A DNA stretch of 64,000 nt from Hydnum rufescens UP504 (GCA_014904985.1 MU128960.1:62001-126000), one strand, 5' to 3'; shown: positions 46,567-59,762, numbered from the stretch's first letter. Notes: generated by a model not told the origin, from the letters alone. Numbers and translations are program-made.

Positions 46567-48189
46567 ATGGTTGTTAACGCTGTGCAGTCTGGCCTCGCTC
46601 CTGGTCACTTCCTCTTCACCAGCGAGAGTGTTGGGGAAGGTCACCCAGGTTTGACCCCTCTCTTCTAACCCCTAAGCGCGTCTTCTGACCCCATCTCCCG
46701 CGTGTAGACAAGATCTGTGATCAAGTCTCGGATGCCATTGTTAGTGGATTGTCTTCGCTTTCCCCCGATTCCCTGTTGATGCGTTCAAGTTCCGATTTTG
46801 ACGACTACTCCTATCGTTCCAGTTGGATGCTTGCCTGACCCAGGACCCATTCTCTAAAGTTGCCTGCGAAACTGCATCCAAGACAGGGATGATCATGGTC
46901 TTTGGCGAGATCTCTACGAAGGCGCACCTTGATTACCAAAAAATAATTCGGCAGACCATCAAGCAAATTGGATACGACGATTCAGAGAAGGGATTCGATT
47001 ACAAGACCTGCAACATCCTTGTCGCTATTGAACAGCAATCTCCTGATATCGCGCAGGGTCTGGATCATGGGGATCTTGAGAACCATGGCGCCGGTGACCA
47101 GGGTATCATGTTTGGTTATGCGACCGACGAAACTGAAGAATTCATGCCTTTAACAATTATGCTTGCACACAAGCTTAACAAGGCGATGGCGGACGCGCGA
47201 CGTTCTGGGCTCTTCCATGGCTTCGACCCGACTCTAAGACGCAAGTGACTATCGAGTACAAGAAAGAAGGTGGTGCGACCATCCCTCTTCGCGTGGATAC
47301 CGTTGTCATTTCGACCCAACATGCCGAATCAATCTCAACTGGGGAATTGAGAAAGGAATTATTGGAGAAGATCGTCAAACAAGTAATCCCTGCGCACCTT
47401 CTTGACGACCGTACTGTATACCACGTTAGTGGCTGTCCGCCCTACTTTAGCGTATTATGTTGGTTTCACAATCTACTTTATATAGATGCAACCGTCAGGG
47501 CGATTCGTTATTGGAGGGCCGCAAGGTGACGCTGGTCTTACAGGGCGGAAGATCATTGTAGATACGTATGGGGGATGGGGAGCCCACGGAGGGGGTGCAT
47601 TCAGTGGCAAAGACTTCTCCAAGGTAGACCGCTCGGCTGCTTATACCGCTCGGTGGATCGGTAAGTTGCCTGTTGTAGGCAAGTCCCCATTTATTGATTG
47701 TTCTAATTCCATTCAGCCAAGTCCCTGGTGAAAGCTGGCCTAGCTCGTCGAATCCTTGTTCAATTGTCCTACGCCATCGGAGGTAGCACTGACTGATCCT
47801 CGGAGCCGTCCTCTTTCTAATGTCTGTTTCATATCCTAGTCGCAGAACCCCTTTCCATTTACGTTGATACTTATGGGACCGGCAAGAAGACTGACGAGGA
47901 GATTGTTGCGATCATCCGAAAGAACTGGGATTTGCGCCCAGGCGTAATTGGTATGCCGCATTATGGCTATCACTAGGACTTGTGACTAATTCAAGAACTC
48001 CTTCTGGCCTTGTCAGTCCGCACGCTCGACCTTCAAAAACCGCAATATCTCCAGACGGCATCGTACGGTCATTTCGGTTAGTGGCTGCGCTTCTTCATCC
48101 CACTTCAGGAGTCATAGGCTTATGGTTGGTCTTCGAATCCAGGAAACCCGAACTACACTTGGGAGAAACCAAAGAAGCTGCTACTATGA
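46567..48189 (+). CDS. SAM2: S-adenosylmethionine synthetase (with one-base frame break)
   Basis: Makes the methyl donor SAM from methionine and ATP. Starts [33 protein letters not shown], then [70 protein letters not shown]. In the family the next block is [12 protein letters not shown], which is present but one frame off. The break is at the GGG of 47207-47209 and one extra G would restore the frame. Downstream is normal: [62 protein letters not shown], ending [12 protein letters not shown]. Seven or so introns. Gene symbol by analogy with yeast. Confidence 0.95.
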
Positions 48190-51100
48190 GCGTGTATGGC
48201 ATGCATGCTCTATCTTTTTCTTTCGTTTCGTCCCATTCGTTCATAACGCGGAAGTTCATCCTTCCAACCCATTCAACCTTACTTATTCACCATTGGCTAG
48301 CTCACTGTTCTCCATGAATTGTTTTATTACTGGTGCCGACGCCGGTCTCGTTCAGGCAACGTTTACAACGTTCCTTGTGCTTCCTCCGCCGTTCTTTTGA
48401 TCACCTTACTCGACGTCCATATTTGCTGTCGGCTCCCACATCTCACGCGCTCATTTGTATTCTATGCATCCATAGTGTCTCGGTTGGGGTCTTCTGGTGA
48501 CCTCTTTATACTACTTCGCGCTCAACCGCGATTATCCCACCCAATTTTTTTCTTTCGGTTCGCGGGCGCCAATCTGATGACCCTGTCTGATAAAGCATTA
48601 TGTTTGGCCTGAAACCGTGAAGTGATGCCGGGTGCATCTGGAGGGATCCCACGTACCTTGCAACCAAGATGGAAAGAAAATGAGAGATTCGGGATCCGCC
48701 CCCCAACACCGATGCCCGACAGCCAGCCTGGCCGTGCGGACATTGCCAATTCAATTTAATCGTCATTGTTGTTTTTTTTTTTTAATTAATATTAGGGCGG
48801 CGGCGAGGGCGAGGCTCTCATCCACGTGGTCGGCTGGATGAATTATTCATTATTTTTGGCGGTTGTCAATTCTTATTAGCCTTGGGCGGTGAGGGGCAGA
48901 GGGGGGAAAGGAAGCCGGTGGTCCGTGGAGCCACACGATGATGTTCCATTAATGGGTCTCATGTTCTACCACACACACCCCCCCACCCCCCCAATTTGGC
49001 CGGTATATGTTATCATCCTGGTTTATTTGGGCGGTGAATCATGCATGAATTGGTAGAGTCGGGGAGAGATGCCTGGGGCGTGTGGAAAACTTGCCCTGCC
49101 CCCCCCCCCCCCCCTGCCGGGTGACTTTATTAGATGTGATCCTCCTTCTGGCTATCGAATATTGGGTTTACATATATGGGTAGCTTGGCAGGATAAGTGC
49201 TCGACCTGTGTGTACACGATTAGGGAGCGGCACAGATTCAGAGAGAGCCTAGTACCAGTGCATCAATTAGATTTTGTTTGTTTTTGTTTTTGTTTTTTAC
49301 ATTGACCACTGCTAATAGGTACTTGCCTAACTGAATAACTTTGGGTAATGAGCCTCACCTCCGTTCTCCACCATGGATTTTGGGTCCCCCCTTCCCCCAT
49401 GCAAATAAAGCAAATAACAGAGCGAAAAAGAAAATTATCATTTCCGGCGAACGATTACGGTAAAAGGAGAGAGGAATCATGAAAAACAACCGGGAAAAAA
49501 TTAACAATTTCACTGCGCTTGAATCATGCGCAGAGATCGAGCATGTGAGGGTGAGTGATTCAGAAAAAGTACATTAACTATGCGCCGTTGTCTTCCGCCG
49601 GCGACCCCAGGTGTGTGTTGGTGACCAAGCATGCTGTACTGTACAGGTTGTATTACAGTACAGGTTTCACAACAGGCAAAATAAATATATATAAAAAGAT
49701 TGGAGTTTATTCTGTGGATTTGGTTCTTCCTTTATTTTTTTGTTTTGTTGGCCCTAAGGTACCGCTCCGTAGCTTGGCTATGGCTTTTTTTTTTTGTTTT
49801 GGTTTTTGTCGAAACCCGCTCTTGCTATCGGCATATCGGCAAGATGGGTGGTGTGGTTCGTGAACCCTTAGGGGTATGTATGCCCGGCCTAGGCCATTGC
49901 TCAAAGGGGGAGTTTGTTTTTGTTTTTGTTTTTGTCCAGCGATATCTCCCGATGTGAGATGTGATATATGAATACAACCGAAGGGAGGAAAAAGAAGAAG
50001 AAGGGGGCGGCAGCATAAATAGATTATCCTGGTTCGTGCCTAGCTTTAGGCTAAATATGCTTTGTAACGCGGAGAGTTGTTTACAGTAATACTACGTGTG
50101 CCTACTCTGGGAGGAGCGGCCGCGATCTCATGAATATAAGGCAGAGGGTGAATAGAATGCATGATCGATCATGAACATATAGTCATGATGCGTGGGCTCT
50201 CTTCTGGCCGGCTACCAGGGAGGAAATGGAGCTCCATAATAGTAATAGTAGTAATCAGAATAATAATAATAATAATAACAATAATAGTAATAACATTGCC
50301 TTTGCGTAACGCACAATCATTCCTGATGTGTGGTGGGTTCGGAACGTATTAGGAGCCACTAATATTTGCGCGGCGGAGCCGCGTCCGGCTGTATGATTAC
50401 TTCAGACCAGAAGGTGGTGGTGGTGGTGGTGTTCTCTCTCGTATATTGCCTTCGGGCTGCCTATAGGTACTAGGTAGCTGCACGGCGCCTAGGAGCGCTC
50501 CTTATATATAAGCCATTGCATTACTTGACAGAGCTTAAATAATCCCCGTGGACTTGGGAAAATGGATGTTGTGGAACCTGTTCCTCAGGGGCGGCAGGGA
50601 ATCCATAGAATGAGTAGGGCCACAACCCGGGAGCTCCCACCCCCTTGAATAACATGCGGAGCGCTCGTGTGACGGTGCGGAGCGCGTGAGTACTGTGAAG
50701 GTGCTCTTGCCAAAATAGTAGCCTCAGGTCCATGCGCAAGCGATGCCGGCTTCCCTTCGGATGGCATAGCGCTATATAAAGATGAAATGGTAAATACAAT
50801 TCCGGGCAAAGCCGGAGAGTAGGGGTGAGAAGCGCGCAGGAGGAAGGCGAGGGTTACATAATGCAATAGTTGCCGGATACGAGGATAAAAACAAAGTATG
50901 TTGAGAGGAATGAAACATAGATGGAGAGTGTGAACACGGATTTTGGGAATATGTGTCCATGAATTGGGTGGCTTTGGGCGAGGTGATGGATGGTATCGAC
51001 ATCTTAATATGGTGCACGCGAATAATGCGTAATCGGGATCGGGATGGAAGATGGAAGTAACAATATAACCATGTTCCAGGCTTGCAAGGGCATCGTGGGA

Positions 51101-51248
51101 TGTCCTTGCTTTTATTCGGATCACAGGGGAAGATCTGAAATGCAAACTTGGCTCTAAATTCGCGTGAAGTTTATCATGCCCGATTTTTCAGCCCGAGAAT
51201 CATGCAAGAGAGGTACGCGAATTGAGAAGGCCAATGATACGCGCGTCT
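48190..51248. other. Long low-complexity region between convergent genes
   Basis: Three kilobases without a supported gene. It holds homopolymer runs (C run near 49100, T runs near 48770 and 49790) and repeated TTTTTG blocks near 49270 and 49915. There is also an AAT/ATA microsatellite at about 50238-50295, a GGT repeat near 50414-50430, and a TACTGTACAGG/ACAGTACAGG pair near 49636-49665. An ORF at 50585-51145 (-) lacks coding character and is probably 3' UTR of the WOPR gene. Confidence 0.6.
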
Positions 51249-52361
51249 TCACGACTGCGGGAGTCGCCAGACGTGGTGCGTGCGACCCGTGGTCGGGATG
51301 AAGGGTTGTTGAGATGTGATGATGGCGAGGGCGGTGGCAAAGCCGACAGCAATTGGGGGAAGTTGGGGCTGTGGCGGATAATCATAAGGAAGATAGTTGT
51401 TCATATTTTTGGGTTGGGTTGGAGACGGCAGTCGAGAAGGCGACGGAGAATAGGCGTCGGGGTTCGGGGCTGGGCGAATAGAGTGAGAATGGGAGGGGGA
51501 GTTGGGGAGGGATGCGTCGGGACTGCTCGAGGCAGGACGACCAGTGTCACTGACCTGGCCGCTGCCATCGACATTGATCCAGCGAAGGCCGCCTGGGTTC
51601 TCGCCGCTGTGGCGTCGTTGGCGGCTCTTTCCACTGCGATATACGCCGGGCGGTACGGCGATGTTGCATAATTCGGGGTCACGGTCAATAGTGAGGAGAG
51701 AATTGAGGTCGCCGTGCTCGAAGTAGGCAGTTAGATGCCATTTGCGGACGACAGGCTGGCTATTATTTGCCGAGGGGAGGGTGACCATTGCAGAATAGGT
51801 CTGCTTAATGAGACCAGGAACATTGGACGGCGGGTATCTGTGTTCGGAAATGAGAGAGCCGATCCGGACCAAGTGGGGGGTGGAACACAGACCTTGGAGT
51901 TAATGTGCGGGTTTCGTAGAAGAGGAATGGCTAGCGATCGGACGATGTGAGCGTGGCGCTGGTGCGATGAGGAATGAGGAATAATTAGGAATGCACCTCT
52001 CGCATCCGTGAGGCGGACCATAGAAGTCCATCAGTCCATCGCCTGAGGCCAGTTTCATCATCGCTCTCTTCCCAGATGAAGACAGAACCGGACCGAATGA
52101 AGGACATTCTCTGGGATAGCAAGTGAGTCGAAGGTTGTGGAAGAAATAGAGGAATGTGCTGACCTCGACCTCGTTAAGACGGCGGGTGACGGGCTGTAAT
52201 TTGTGAAGACGGACGGCCTCGAGGAGGACGTGGGCGTCGTGGGTGTCCCTAGTAAGAGTGGGTAAATGTGTGACCTAGAATACGGAGAGGAAGGATGCTG
52301 ACCGAACGTGGAGATGAGCATGGGTGGGACGCTGGACGGCGTGGGGATGTACGTGGAGCAT
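51249..52361 (-). CDS. WOPR (Gti1/Pac2 family) transcriptional regulator
   Basis: Sequence-specific regulator of the family containing Wor1, Ryp1, Mit1, Gti1 and Pac2, which control morphological or developmental switches. The N-terminal exon MLHVHPHAVQRPTHAHLHVR joins DTHDAHVLLEAVRLHKLQPVTRRLNEVE, then MSFIRSGSVFIWEESDDETGLRRWTDGLLWSASRMRE, PFLFYETRTLTP, NVPGLIKQTYSAMV and VRKWHLTAYF. These are the two WOPR boxes (WTDG...WSASR and LIKQTYSA...KWHLTAYF). The C-terminal part is Ser/Pro/Asn-rich. Four introns; the 3' end is provisional. Divergent from VPS54 by about 850 bp. Confidence 0.92.
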
Positions 52362-53212
52362 GGGGGAGGAGAATTGGAGGAGGGGGGGAAGAGGACGGGA
52401 ATCAAGGTTTATGAGAGCATTTGGACTGAATGGGCGAATATAAGGACACGCGAACGAGAGTCCGGAATGGAGTGAAATATTAGATCAAGAGTGTAACCTC
52501 CTACACGACTTGTTGCATTGAGATGCAGGGAAAGAAGCTGAGTACGTAAGTCGGGGACCCTTGGCAAGGTCCTCGAAGCAGACGCCGTACAGCTGCTGCT
52601 GCGCCGTACATTGTCGACGCCACCGGACGCGGTATGGGAGGCAGGACGCGCGACGTGTGTGGGAATAGTGGATGCAATCCTCGGTCGGGGGCAGTCGGTC
52701 TTCTCCGGCCAGGCCCAGCTTGGTGCTCAGTGCTCACCACCAAACCATGTCCCGTACTCGTAGTTACACCGCAGCTGGCCCGTCCACGTGGGGATTATTA
52801 TCCATATCAAGATTCAGGATGCACACGCAGTTCGATTTCTCTGTTTCTTTATGGTTGCTCTTGTGGGTGATTGCGCCTCATGCAGCTCCAATTCTACTCA
52901 ATTATAATCTTATGCGTGGTATCCACATTCCCAATATTGTAACATTCCTTATTCGTAGCCACAAACTAGAATAAAATATTTCACCGTATCCGAGATCTGC
53001 GACCCGCATTCCCCATACTTGTTTAATCGCAAACGGAAGTTGCGGCTCTAGCTTTATGCTTAAATAAAAAAGGGCGAAATAGATCTCGCAACGCTGGCAA
53101 CGCGGCCAGCACGGGCAACGCCCTCTTCATCCGAAAGCTCCCTACAGCCACCTCCGGCGGGGAAGTCTACCGCCACACGTGCTGCGCAAGTTGCCGAGAC
53201 GGACTTGGCCCG
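52362..53212. promoter_or_regulatory. Divergent intergenic region, WOPR gene and VPS54
   Basis: 850 bp carrying the 5' flanks of both genes. No coding exon recognised. No specific site can be named from sequence alone. Confidence 0.5.
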
Positions 53213-56200
53213 ATGCAGAGTCCCTCCTCCTCTCGTCCTACTAGTCCCGCTGCTTCCGAACATCCCTCCATTCACTTCCCTGCCCCTTCACAGCCCCGGC
53301 CGTTTCGCTTCAATTGGGAGGGCTCGAAACCACGCGGTCCCGGCAGCGTCGTCTCTGATGCCAACGAGAGTCGTTTGGATTTTACTACCAATGATTTCAA
53401 TGGCGGCCCTGCTGCAAGTGCATATGGTTCCCACGAAATATCTCATCTCCATTCGTCTTCTTTCTCTCCCGAATGGAGCTCCAGCTCCCAAGGCTTCAAT
53501 GGTCTGTGCATGAGCCACTCTATGCCACCGGGAGTTACCAAGTTTATCCCCCTCTTTAGCAATTTCCACCATTTTGAATAATCCCCACAAAAAATCCGTT
53601 CCCCTCAAACCCTCTCGAGCTCCCATCCCTGCCCCACAATCACCAGATCTCCCTAGAGTTCGCCGAAAAGATTTTGACGCCTACATCAAGGCCATTGGCC
53701 CAGAATGGGAAAAGTTTCACAGAATCACCCAGGTGGGGATCCAAAGCCCCCTCCCTAACCGGGATAGTACTATTGCACTCGCACAACAACCTCCATTTTC
53801 CCTCAAGGGGAAATCAAGACAAGTCCCTCCGTTGTCTTCCGTACCAGCTGTCTTCTTCGACCCGGCCTTTAATCTCGGGAATCCTCGAATTTTTGCGTCT
53901 GTAACCGAACAGGACGTGCTCCCCAATGCTGGCTCTTCCCCACTTAATCCCGAGGATATTTCTCTCAATCAAGTCTACAAGAAAAGCTCTCCCATTACAT
54001 GGATGTCGTCGAACAACATCTCACCCAAGAAATCCAATCACGTTCCACGTCCTTCTTCGCTGCTCTTTCCAATCTCCAAGACTTGCAGACCGAGGGTGCT
54101 GATTGTCTGGAACGCATCAACAAGTTGCGTCTCCAATTACAACAAGTCGATACACGCGTTGCACGCAAGGGTCTTCATGTAGTTCGTTTACAACGGCGCC
54201 GCGCAAACATTCAAGCGGTCCAAGATGCTCTCACTACCATTAAGGAAGTCAGGGATATGTTACAAATGTGTGATAGATTAGTTTCAGAAGGTAATTGGGA
54301 CGAAGCCCTTGCATTGATTTCTATCCTAGAGGACTTTTCGCGCTCTAGTTCGTCCGACAACGGAAATACCGATCAGGCAGAGAATAACCCGCCATCGCCT
54401 TCCGCTCATCTAAACGGTCGGTTCGAGCCCTCACATTTTCGTCTTACCTCGCTGTCGTCCCCTCCGCCTTCGGCCTCTCAATTTCGCCCTTCACCCACGC
54501 CTGATGCTGCACTACCAGTGTCCCTTTGCCTCGTTCATCATTCCTTTCTAATGCTATCGTCTTGTCAAGCCTTCCAGCCCAGTTACACACACTCTTATCT
54601 CGTATCTCGGACTCTCTATCTCGATCCCTTGTGGATGCCCTTCGGGATGACCTCTCAACTCGGTTTGCGTTAGCACCGATCAGAGGGAGACATTGCATCC
54701 ATCAATGACAAGCTTCGCCAACGAATTGCACCTCTGTGGCAAGGTCTCACTCGCACTGCCGGTGTACACGATATGTTAGTGCGATATCGTGACATGGCCC
54801 TGTCAGAGATCCGAGTCTGCGTGCGACGGGTGAGTTTCGTACGTCCGGTCATATCCAATGGTCATTGTGACTTAATGTCCGATATGTCAGAGTTTGCCGC
54901 ACAAATTGGATATGGAGGATGAAGATGAAGTGATGGAAACCCCAACTACATCCGCTAAAAAGTTAAGCGAACGAAGGTTCGTCGCCTCGCATGTTCATCA
55001 TGAGGTGTTCCGCTTATCCAACTGTATTGTGGCTTTGGCCTGAAACTAGTGCGGCGCTAACAAAGGGCCTACGCGCTCTGACACAGCCACAGTTCCTTGC
55101 ACTTTCAAAGTCGATGTACGCCGGACTTCTTCGATGCCTTGAAGGTATTGCGGAACATGCAAGACTGTTCGATTCCTTTGATCCCCCGTATGTATCAAGT
55201 TTTCCCACGCGTCTTGTTTGGGAATTATTGAGTCGTCACATCGTTCAGTAAGACCGAACAGCCTCAGAGTTCATCACGGCAATCCCGTGAATCCATACTA
55301 GCCGAAGTTCTCTCGGCCTCGACCGAGCTGGCTAATATTCGGGTCTCCAAAGTAGTCCTCGTGAGAGCGGAACAACACGGCCAGCTTGAATTGGCGGAAT
55401 TCTTGAATTCTTCAATGAAAGTTGGTCTTTCGTTGTCAAATGTGAAGTTATGGCGCGAAAAATGATCGTCGGCTTGCGGGGTGCCATCATTTCTCAGGTG
55501 TTGAAGCTTGGTTTTCGAACGTTGTTCATCTTCTGATTGGATTGACATGCAGGCCAAGGCATTCTTGAGCAATTTTCATGCCGTGCGGCTTTCTGCTTCG
55601 GCGACATTGGTCGAAAATGAAGTGTGGGGACAGGTGGAAGTGCCACCTCAATCCCAACGATGGGCAGATCTCTTAGTCGCCTCTGCGATGGGCGACCCTC
55701 CCGAATTCATCCTGACCTCTCCTGCTCAGTCGAATGGGAGCGGTTCAGACAGCAGCATTCAAGGACCTTTGAACGAAAAGCTGATGCAAATCGATGGCAG
55801 GCCGTTTTTTGTCGTAGGCGCGACGCTCAAGGTTATTGAGATGCTTATCGATTACCTCAAGGTCATCATGAATCTGTCTTTATTGACCACCGACACGATG
55901 TCCCGCACGATCGAGTATCTCAAATCGTTCAACTCTCGCACGTGCCAGGTTGTGCTTGGTGCTGGAGCGATGCGTTCTGCCGGGTTAAAGAATATCACTG
56001 CAAAACATCTTGGTATGGTTCACGGATGACGTGCGTTTAGTCCTTGATGCTCACTTTGGTTTTAGCACTTGCTTCACAGTCTTTATCTGTGATGATCGCT
56101 TTCATTCCCTACGTGCGAGAAACGTTCCGACGCCACCTTAATCCGAAACAAGCCGTTATGTTAATCGAATTTGATAAGTTGAAGAGGGTATGTATTCGAT

Positions 56201-57139
56201 TTTTTCCATGGGTGGCGTTGATGCCTGAGCCGCATGAATAGGACTATCATGATCATCAGAGTGAAATACATTCCAAATTAATCGCCATCATGGGAGATCG
56301 GCTGTCTGTGCATTGCAAGTCGCTTCACGTGAGTGTGGTACGTATTCTGTCCAGGACAACACCCGTTGCTGAATGGCAGCTGTTATGTGGTGACTTTTAG
56401 GCCGTTGACTGGGAGGGTCTGGCTCCCGCCCCCGGGCCCAATGCGTACATGGAAGTTTTGATCAAAGAAACGCTCACCCTGCACAAGGTTCTGTCCAAAT
56501 ATCTAGGCTCCCAGGCGGTTGAGGTGCGCTTGTGCGATTTTAATCCGTGGTTTCCCTTTATTGGTTTCATATTACTAACGCCTCAGGGGTTGTTTTCCGT
56601 GAACACCCTGTTTTGGGCCACGCTGTTAGTTTGTGATGTCGCAGGTGTTTGCAGCGATTAATCATCGCCTGAGTGAGGAATATGGGAAAATTGACATCCC
56701 TAGTCAAGCTGCAAAGGACAGGTCCGCTTTCTGATCTAGATTACCCTGCAGTAACACGGTGAACCCTGAGAATTGTTTCACTAGACTCCTTGAAGACGCG
56801 CGGTATCTCCATCAGAAGCTCACAGGCCTCAAGGATATCGGAGCTCCGAGTGCGATGCTAGAAACAGTGGTCAAGGAGAAGCCAGTTCGGCAGCCTCGAG
56901 GTGGTTCATCCTTGTTCTCTCGGAAGGGGAGCGGGTCACACCCTACACCACCAGTCGCAGCAAGCCCGGAAGTGCCCCCGAAGACGGAGGAGAGCGGATC
57001 TCCTCGGAGCGAGAAGCCTGGTGGGTTTGGGGAGGTAATGCCTAATGGGGACGCTGAGAACGGGAGGGCCACTGGGGAGGACAAGGGCGAGCTACCCGTA
57101 GGTAGAGACTCAGAAACGGACGCGATGGCCGAGGGATAG
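53213..57139 (+). CDS. VPS54: GARP complex subunit VPS54
   Basis: Tethers endosome-derived vesicles at the trans-Golgi. Starts MQSPSSSRPTSPAASEHPS with a disordered N-terminus. Then NNPHKKSVPLKPSRA, DLPRVRRKDFDAYIKAIGPEWEKFHRITQ, the coiled-coil HLTQEI...RSTSFFAALSNLQDLQTEG, RRANIQAVQDALTTIKEVRDML, and IASINDKLRQRIAPLWQGL. The C-terminal Vps54 domain includes AFLSNFHAVRLSASATLVENEVW, IDGRPFFVVGATLKVIEMLIDYL, SLSVMIAFIPYVRETFRRHL, KLIAIMGDRLSVH and a Pro/Ser tail. About a dozen introns. Near 54673-54680 the frame changes by one base between STRFALAP and EGDIASIND with no good intron. Confidence 0.94.
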
Positions 57140-57376
57140 TATTGCGCCCTCTAATTCTCATAGTTTTAATGGGTTTTGAGGGAGGCCGGGAGGGAACATA
57201 TTACGAACTCAAAAAATGATATTAGGAGAAATTTGGTCAAAATTAGGCAATAAGTCACAAGTCTCTTGCGCCAGAGGGCCCCATTCTTTGTCTACCTCTA
57301 CAGTCCCCTTCCTACTCACACTGTACACCTCCCCTCACCTACCTCGAGCCTCCCCCTCACGAGCGCCCCCTTGCTC

Positions 57377-59079
57377 ATGTCCCTTGCTCATTCCACTTTC
57401 CGGATCGACAGCCATAGTGATCCTCCGGATGCCTTTTTAGGCGAATCTCGCTGCTTCATTTGTAACAGGCCCACCACTGGGAGGTACGTCCCCAGGGCTC
57501 ATCGCCCACCGACGCTTAAAACCCCCTCTCTGACACCCCTCCCAGTCTTTATTGCAGCGAGGACTGCAAGAATGCGGACGCTACGGCTCTCTCAGTGGGC
57601 CCCCTGCACCATCATCACCACGGGTGTCTCGTAAGCTCCTCCTCTGAGAATTGCGGATCAAGTGCCTCGTCTAGCAATGCCGACTTCTTGTGCGACCTTG
57701 CCTCCGAGCCCTGTCTTCACCGACATGGTTTTCGTAAGACCACACGCCAAAGTTTCTCCAGTATGGCTACTTCCTCAGAATCGACCTCCCCAATCTCTTC
57801 TCCCCCATCCTTATGCGACGATCAGGTCCTTCCATCCTTGCCCGATATCCCCCCGCCTCGTTCTCCCTTTCCTATGCATGCTTATCCATCACCGCATGCC
57901 CAGGGGGCTGCAAATGGCCTTCCCACCCCACCTGTACTCGTTCTCGACGGTGCGCCTTCGCCTTCTCTCCCACCCTTGTTGCGATATGCCCGCCGTGCAT
58001 TCAACACCAATGTACGCGCCTCGAATACCGTTTCCTCCCAGCATCATCGGCGCACACCTTCCGGGAATGTTCTCGTCGATCATCGTCTCCCCACAGCGGA
58101 AAGCGCGCCTTCCTCGGCCGTGGCCTCTCCCGAACTCTCTGCAAAAAGCCAAAAGAGCCAGGCTAACACGACTGTGAGAAAGAAGACAAATAATCGAAGG
58201 AGTCTTCCGATGTGCTTTGGTGCGTTAGATTCACCTCCAGAAGTGGGGGCCCCATCTGCGTCTGGTGTGCGGTCCTCGATTCCGGCCACTGCCAGAGACC
58301 CTCCAGGAGCCGATCCTGTCCCTCTGACCTCGAATATGGTTATCTCCCCCTCTGTCGTTTTGGGGGGAGATACCGCTTCTTGGCGGTCAGGAGGATCGTT
58401 CCATGGCGAACAAACTGGTACACCCGACAGTGCCACCCCGACCTCGTTAGTTACTGCCAAACTGCAGTCTCTCGCCTTCCATCGTGATCATCTTCGCGTC
58501 CCGTCGCCCCCGGTATGTGTGCCATCTCACCAATGGATTGAGGATGGTGACATGCCCCCCGGTGATGCCATTTCCGAGTCAATGAGTGCTTTTTCACCGG
58601 TCAGTGAATTTGATCTTGAGGAGGAAGATGCCCGAGGACGTCCTCGTCGAGATGACCTGGACGCCAATTCAAGGGCCACCAGTCCTCCTCGCTCAACATA
58701 TCACTATTACAACCATCCAACGTTCTCATCTTCGCCATCGAGGTCCCCAAGTGTTGATCGTAGTAGTGATGAGGACACATGCGTGGCGGAGCAGCGCGGT
58801 CCGTCTTCGTGAGCGTGGACAAAACGCGACAATGCTTCGGAGAGCAAGCTCTCCTGGACGTCGCAATCGCACAATCCGGGCTTTGATGAAGATGATGAAT
58901 CGCCCACAGGATCTACTCATGGCCGATTTAGAAGGAGGACGGAAGGTCGACCACAAGAATTTGCAGATCGTTATCGAATCAAGCAAAAAAATCGGTCCGG
59001 GGGAAACACAGCTATTTTCGACGATCGCCTCCAGACGAGCGACGATGAACCACGCCGTGGTAGATCCCGTGCTCGCTAA
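57377..59079 (+). CDS. Ecl1-like zinc-binding protein
   Basis: Starts MSLAHSTFRIDSHSDPPDA. The zinc signature CFICNRPTTGS|LYCSEDCKNAD is formed across a 64-nt intron (AG|T joins in phase): C-x2-C...C-x3-C, as in fungal Ecl1 (extender of chronological lifespan) proteins. Next is a His run (HHHHHGC), then a long Ser/Pro-rich disordered region. The large exon meets TGA at 58810-58812, but the same frame continues coding-like to RRGRSRAR and TAA at 59079, the usual basic tail. A 36-nt GTGAGC...GAGAG segment (58809-58844) would remove the stop in phase. If not spliced, the protein ends at 58812. Confidence 0.75.
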
Positions 59080-59762
59080 ACGATCAACACCCCCTGTTGT
59101 TGCTGCGCAGCTGATTCGCGACTCAAAATGGTTGTTTCCTTGATTCCAATTAAAACACGAGTGGCCCCACAATGAGGCATACCCGCCAAGATTTAAATCA
59201 CCGCTCTCTGTTGTGACACTTACGACGACAAAATGATTCGTTCCTCCAATGCACCCCTTCTCTGTCAAACCAAAAGCACCTCCAAGGCTCCCCCCCCTTT
59301 ATCTCTGCATCATTTATTATCCACCACTCAACCTCGACAAAAATCTCTGTTTATCAATCCCACTCTCATCTGTCATATCATTACATCAGCCTGATGCGTG
59401 CATGGTCGTTTCGCAATGCGACCCCTTCAAACCAAGTCGAATAACGTATATGGTCCGTGGGGCCACACACCTTCTCATTGGCCCCATCCCAAGATATACC
59501 CCACTGATGCAGTCTACGATTGGACTTTCACAATCTAACATAAAGAACGATCCTTTGCATTTGAACTTTTCATTCTCCCTTTTGGGCTGGATCCATTCGC
59601 CCCTTAGCATTCGCTTGTCCAAAAGAATATGTTTTCAATACTGACTGTGATGCGATCGTTGTGCCTTAGTGCTTTTTAGAGCAGCAGTTTTGACCCACTC
59701 TCATTTCGACTGCTCTCCCTACTTGCCCTGTATTTTTACTCTGTTCCCCTTTGATAGCTATC
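59080..59762. other. Intergenic, pyrimidine-rich
   Basis: The 3' flank of the Ecl1-like gene and promoter side of GID7. CT-rich, no coding frame recognised. Confidence 0.5.

Noticed and set aside
50585..51145. 186-codon minus-strand ORF downstream of the WOPR gene
   Set aside because: No recognisable domain, composition unlike neighbouring coding exons, and it lies in low-complexity flank. More likely untranslated sequence.
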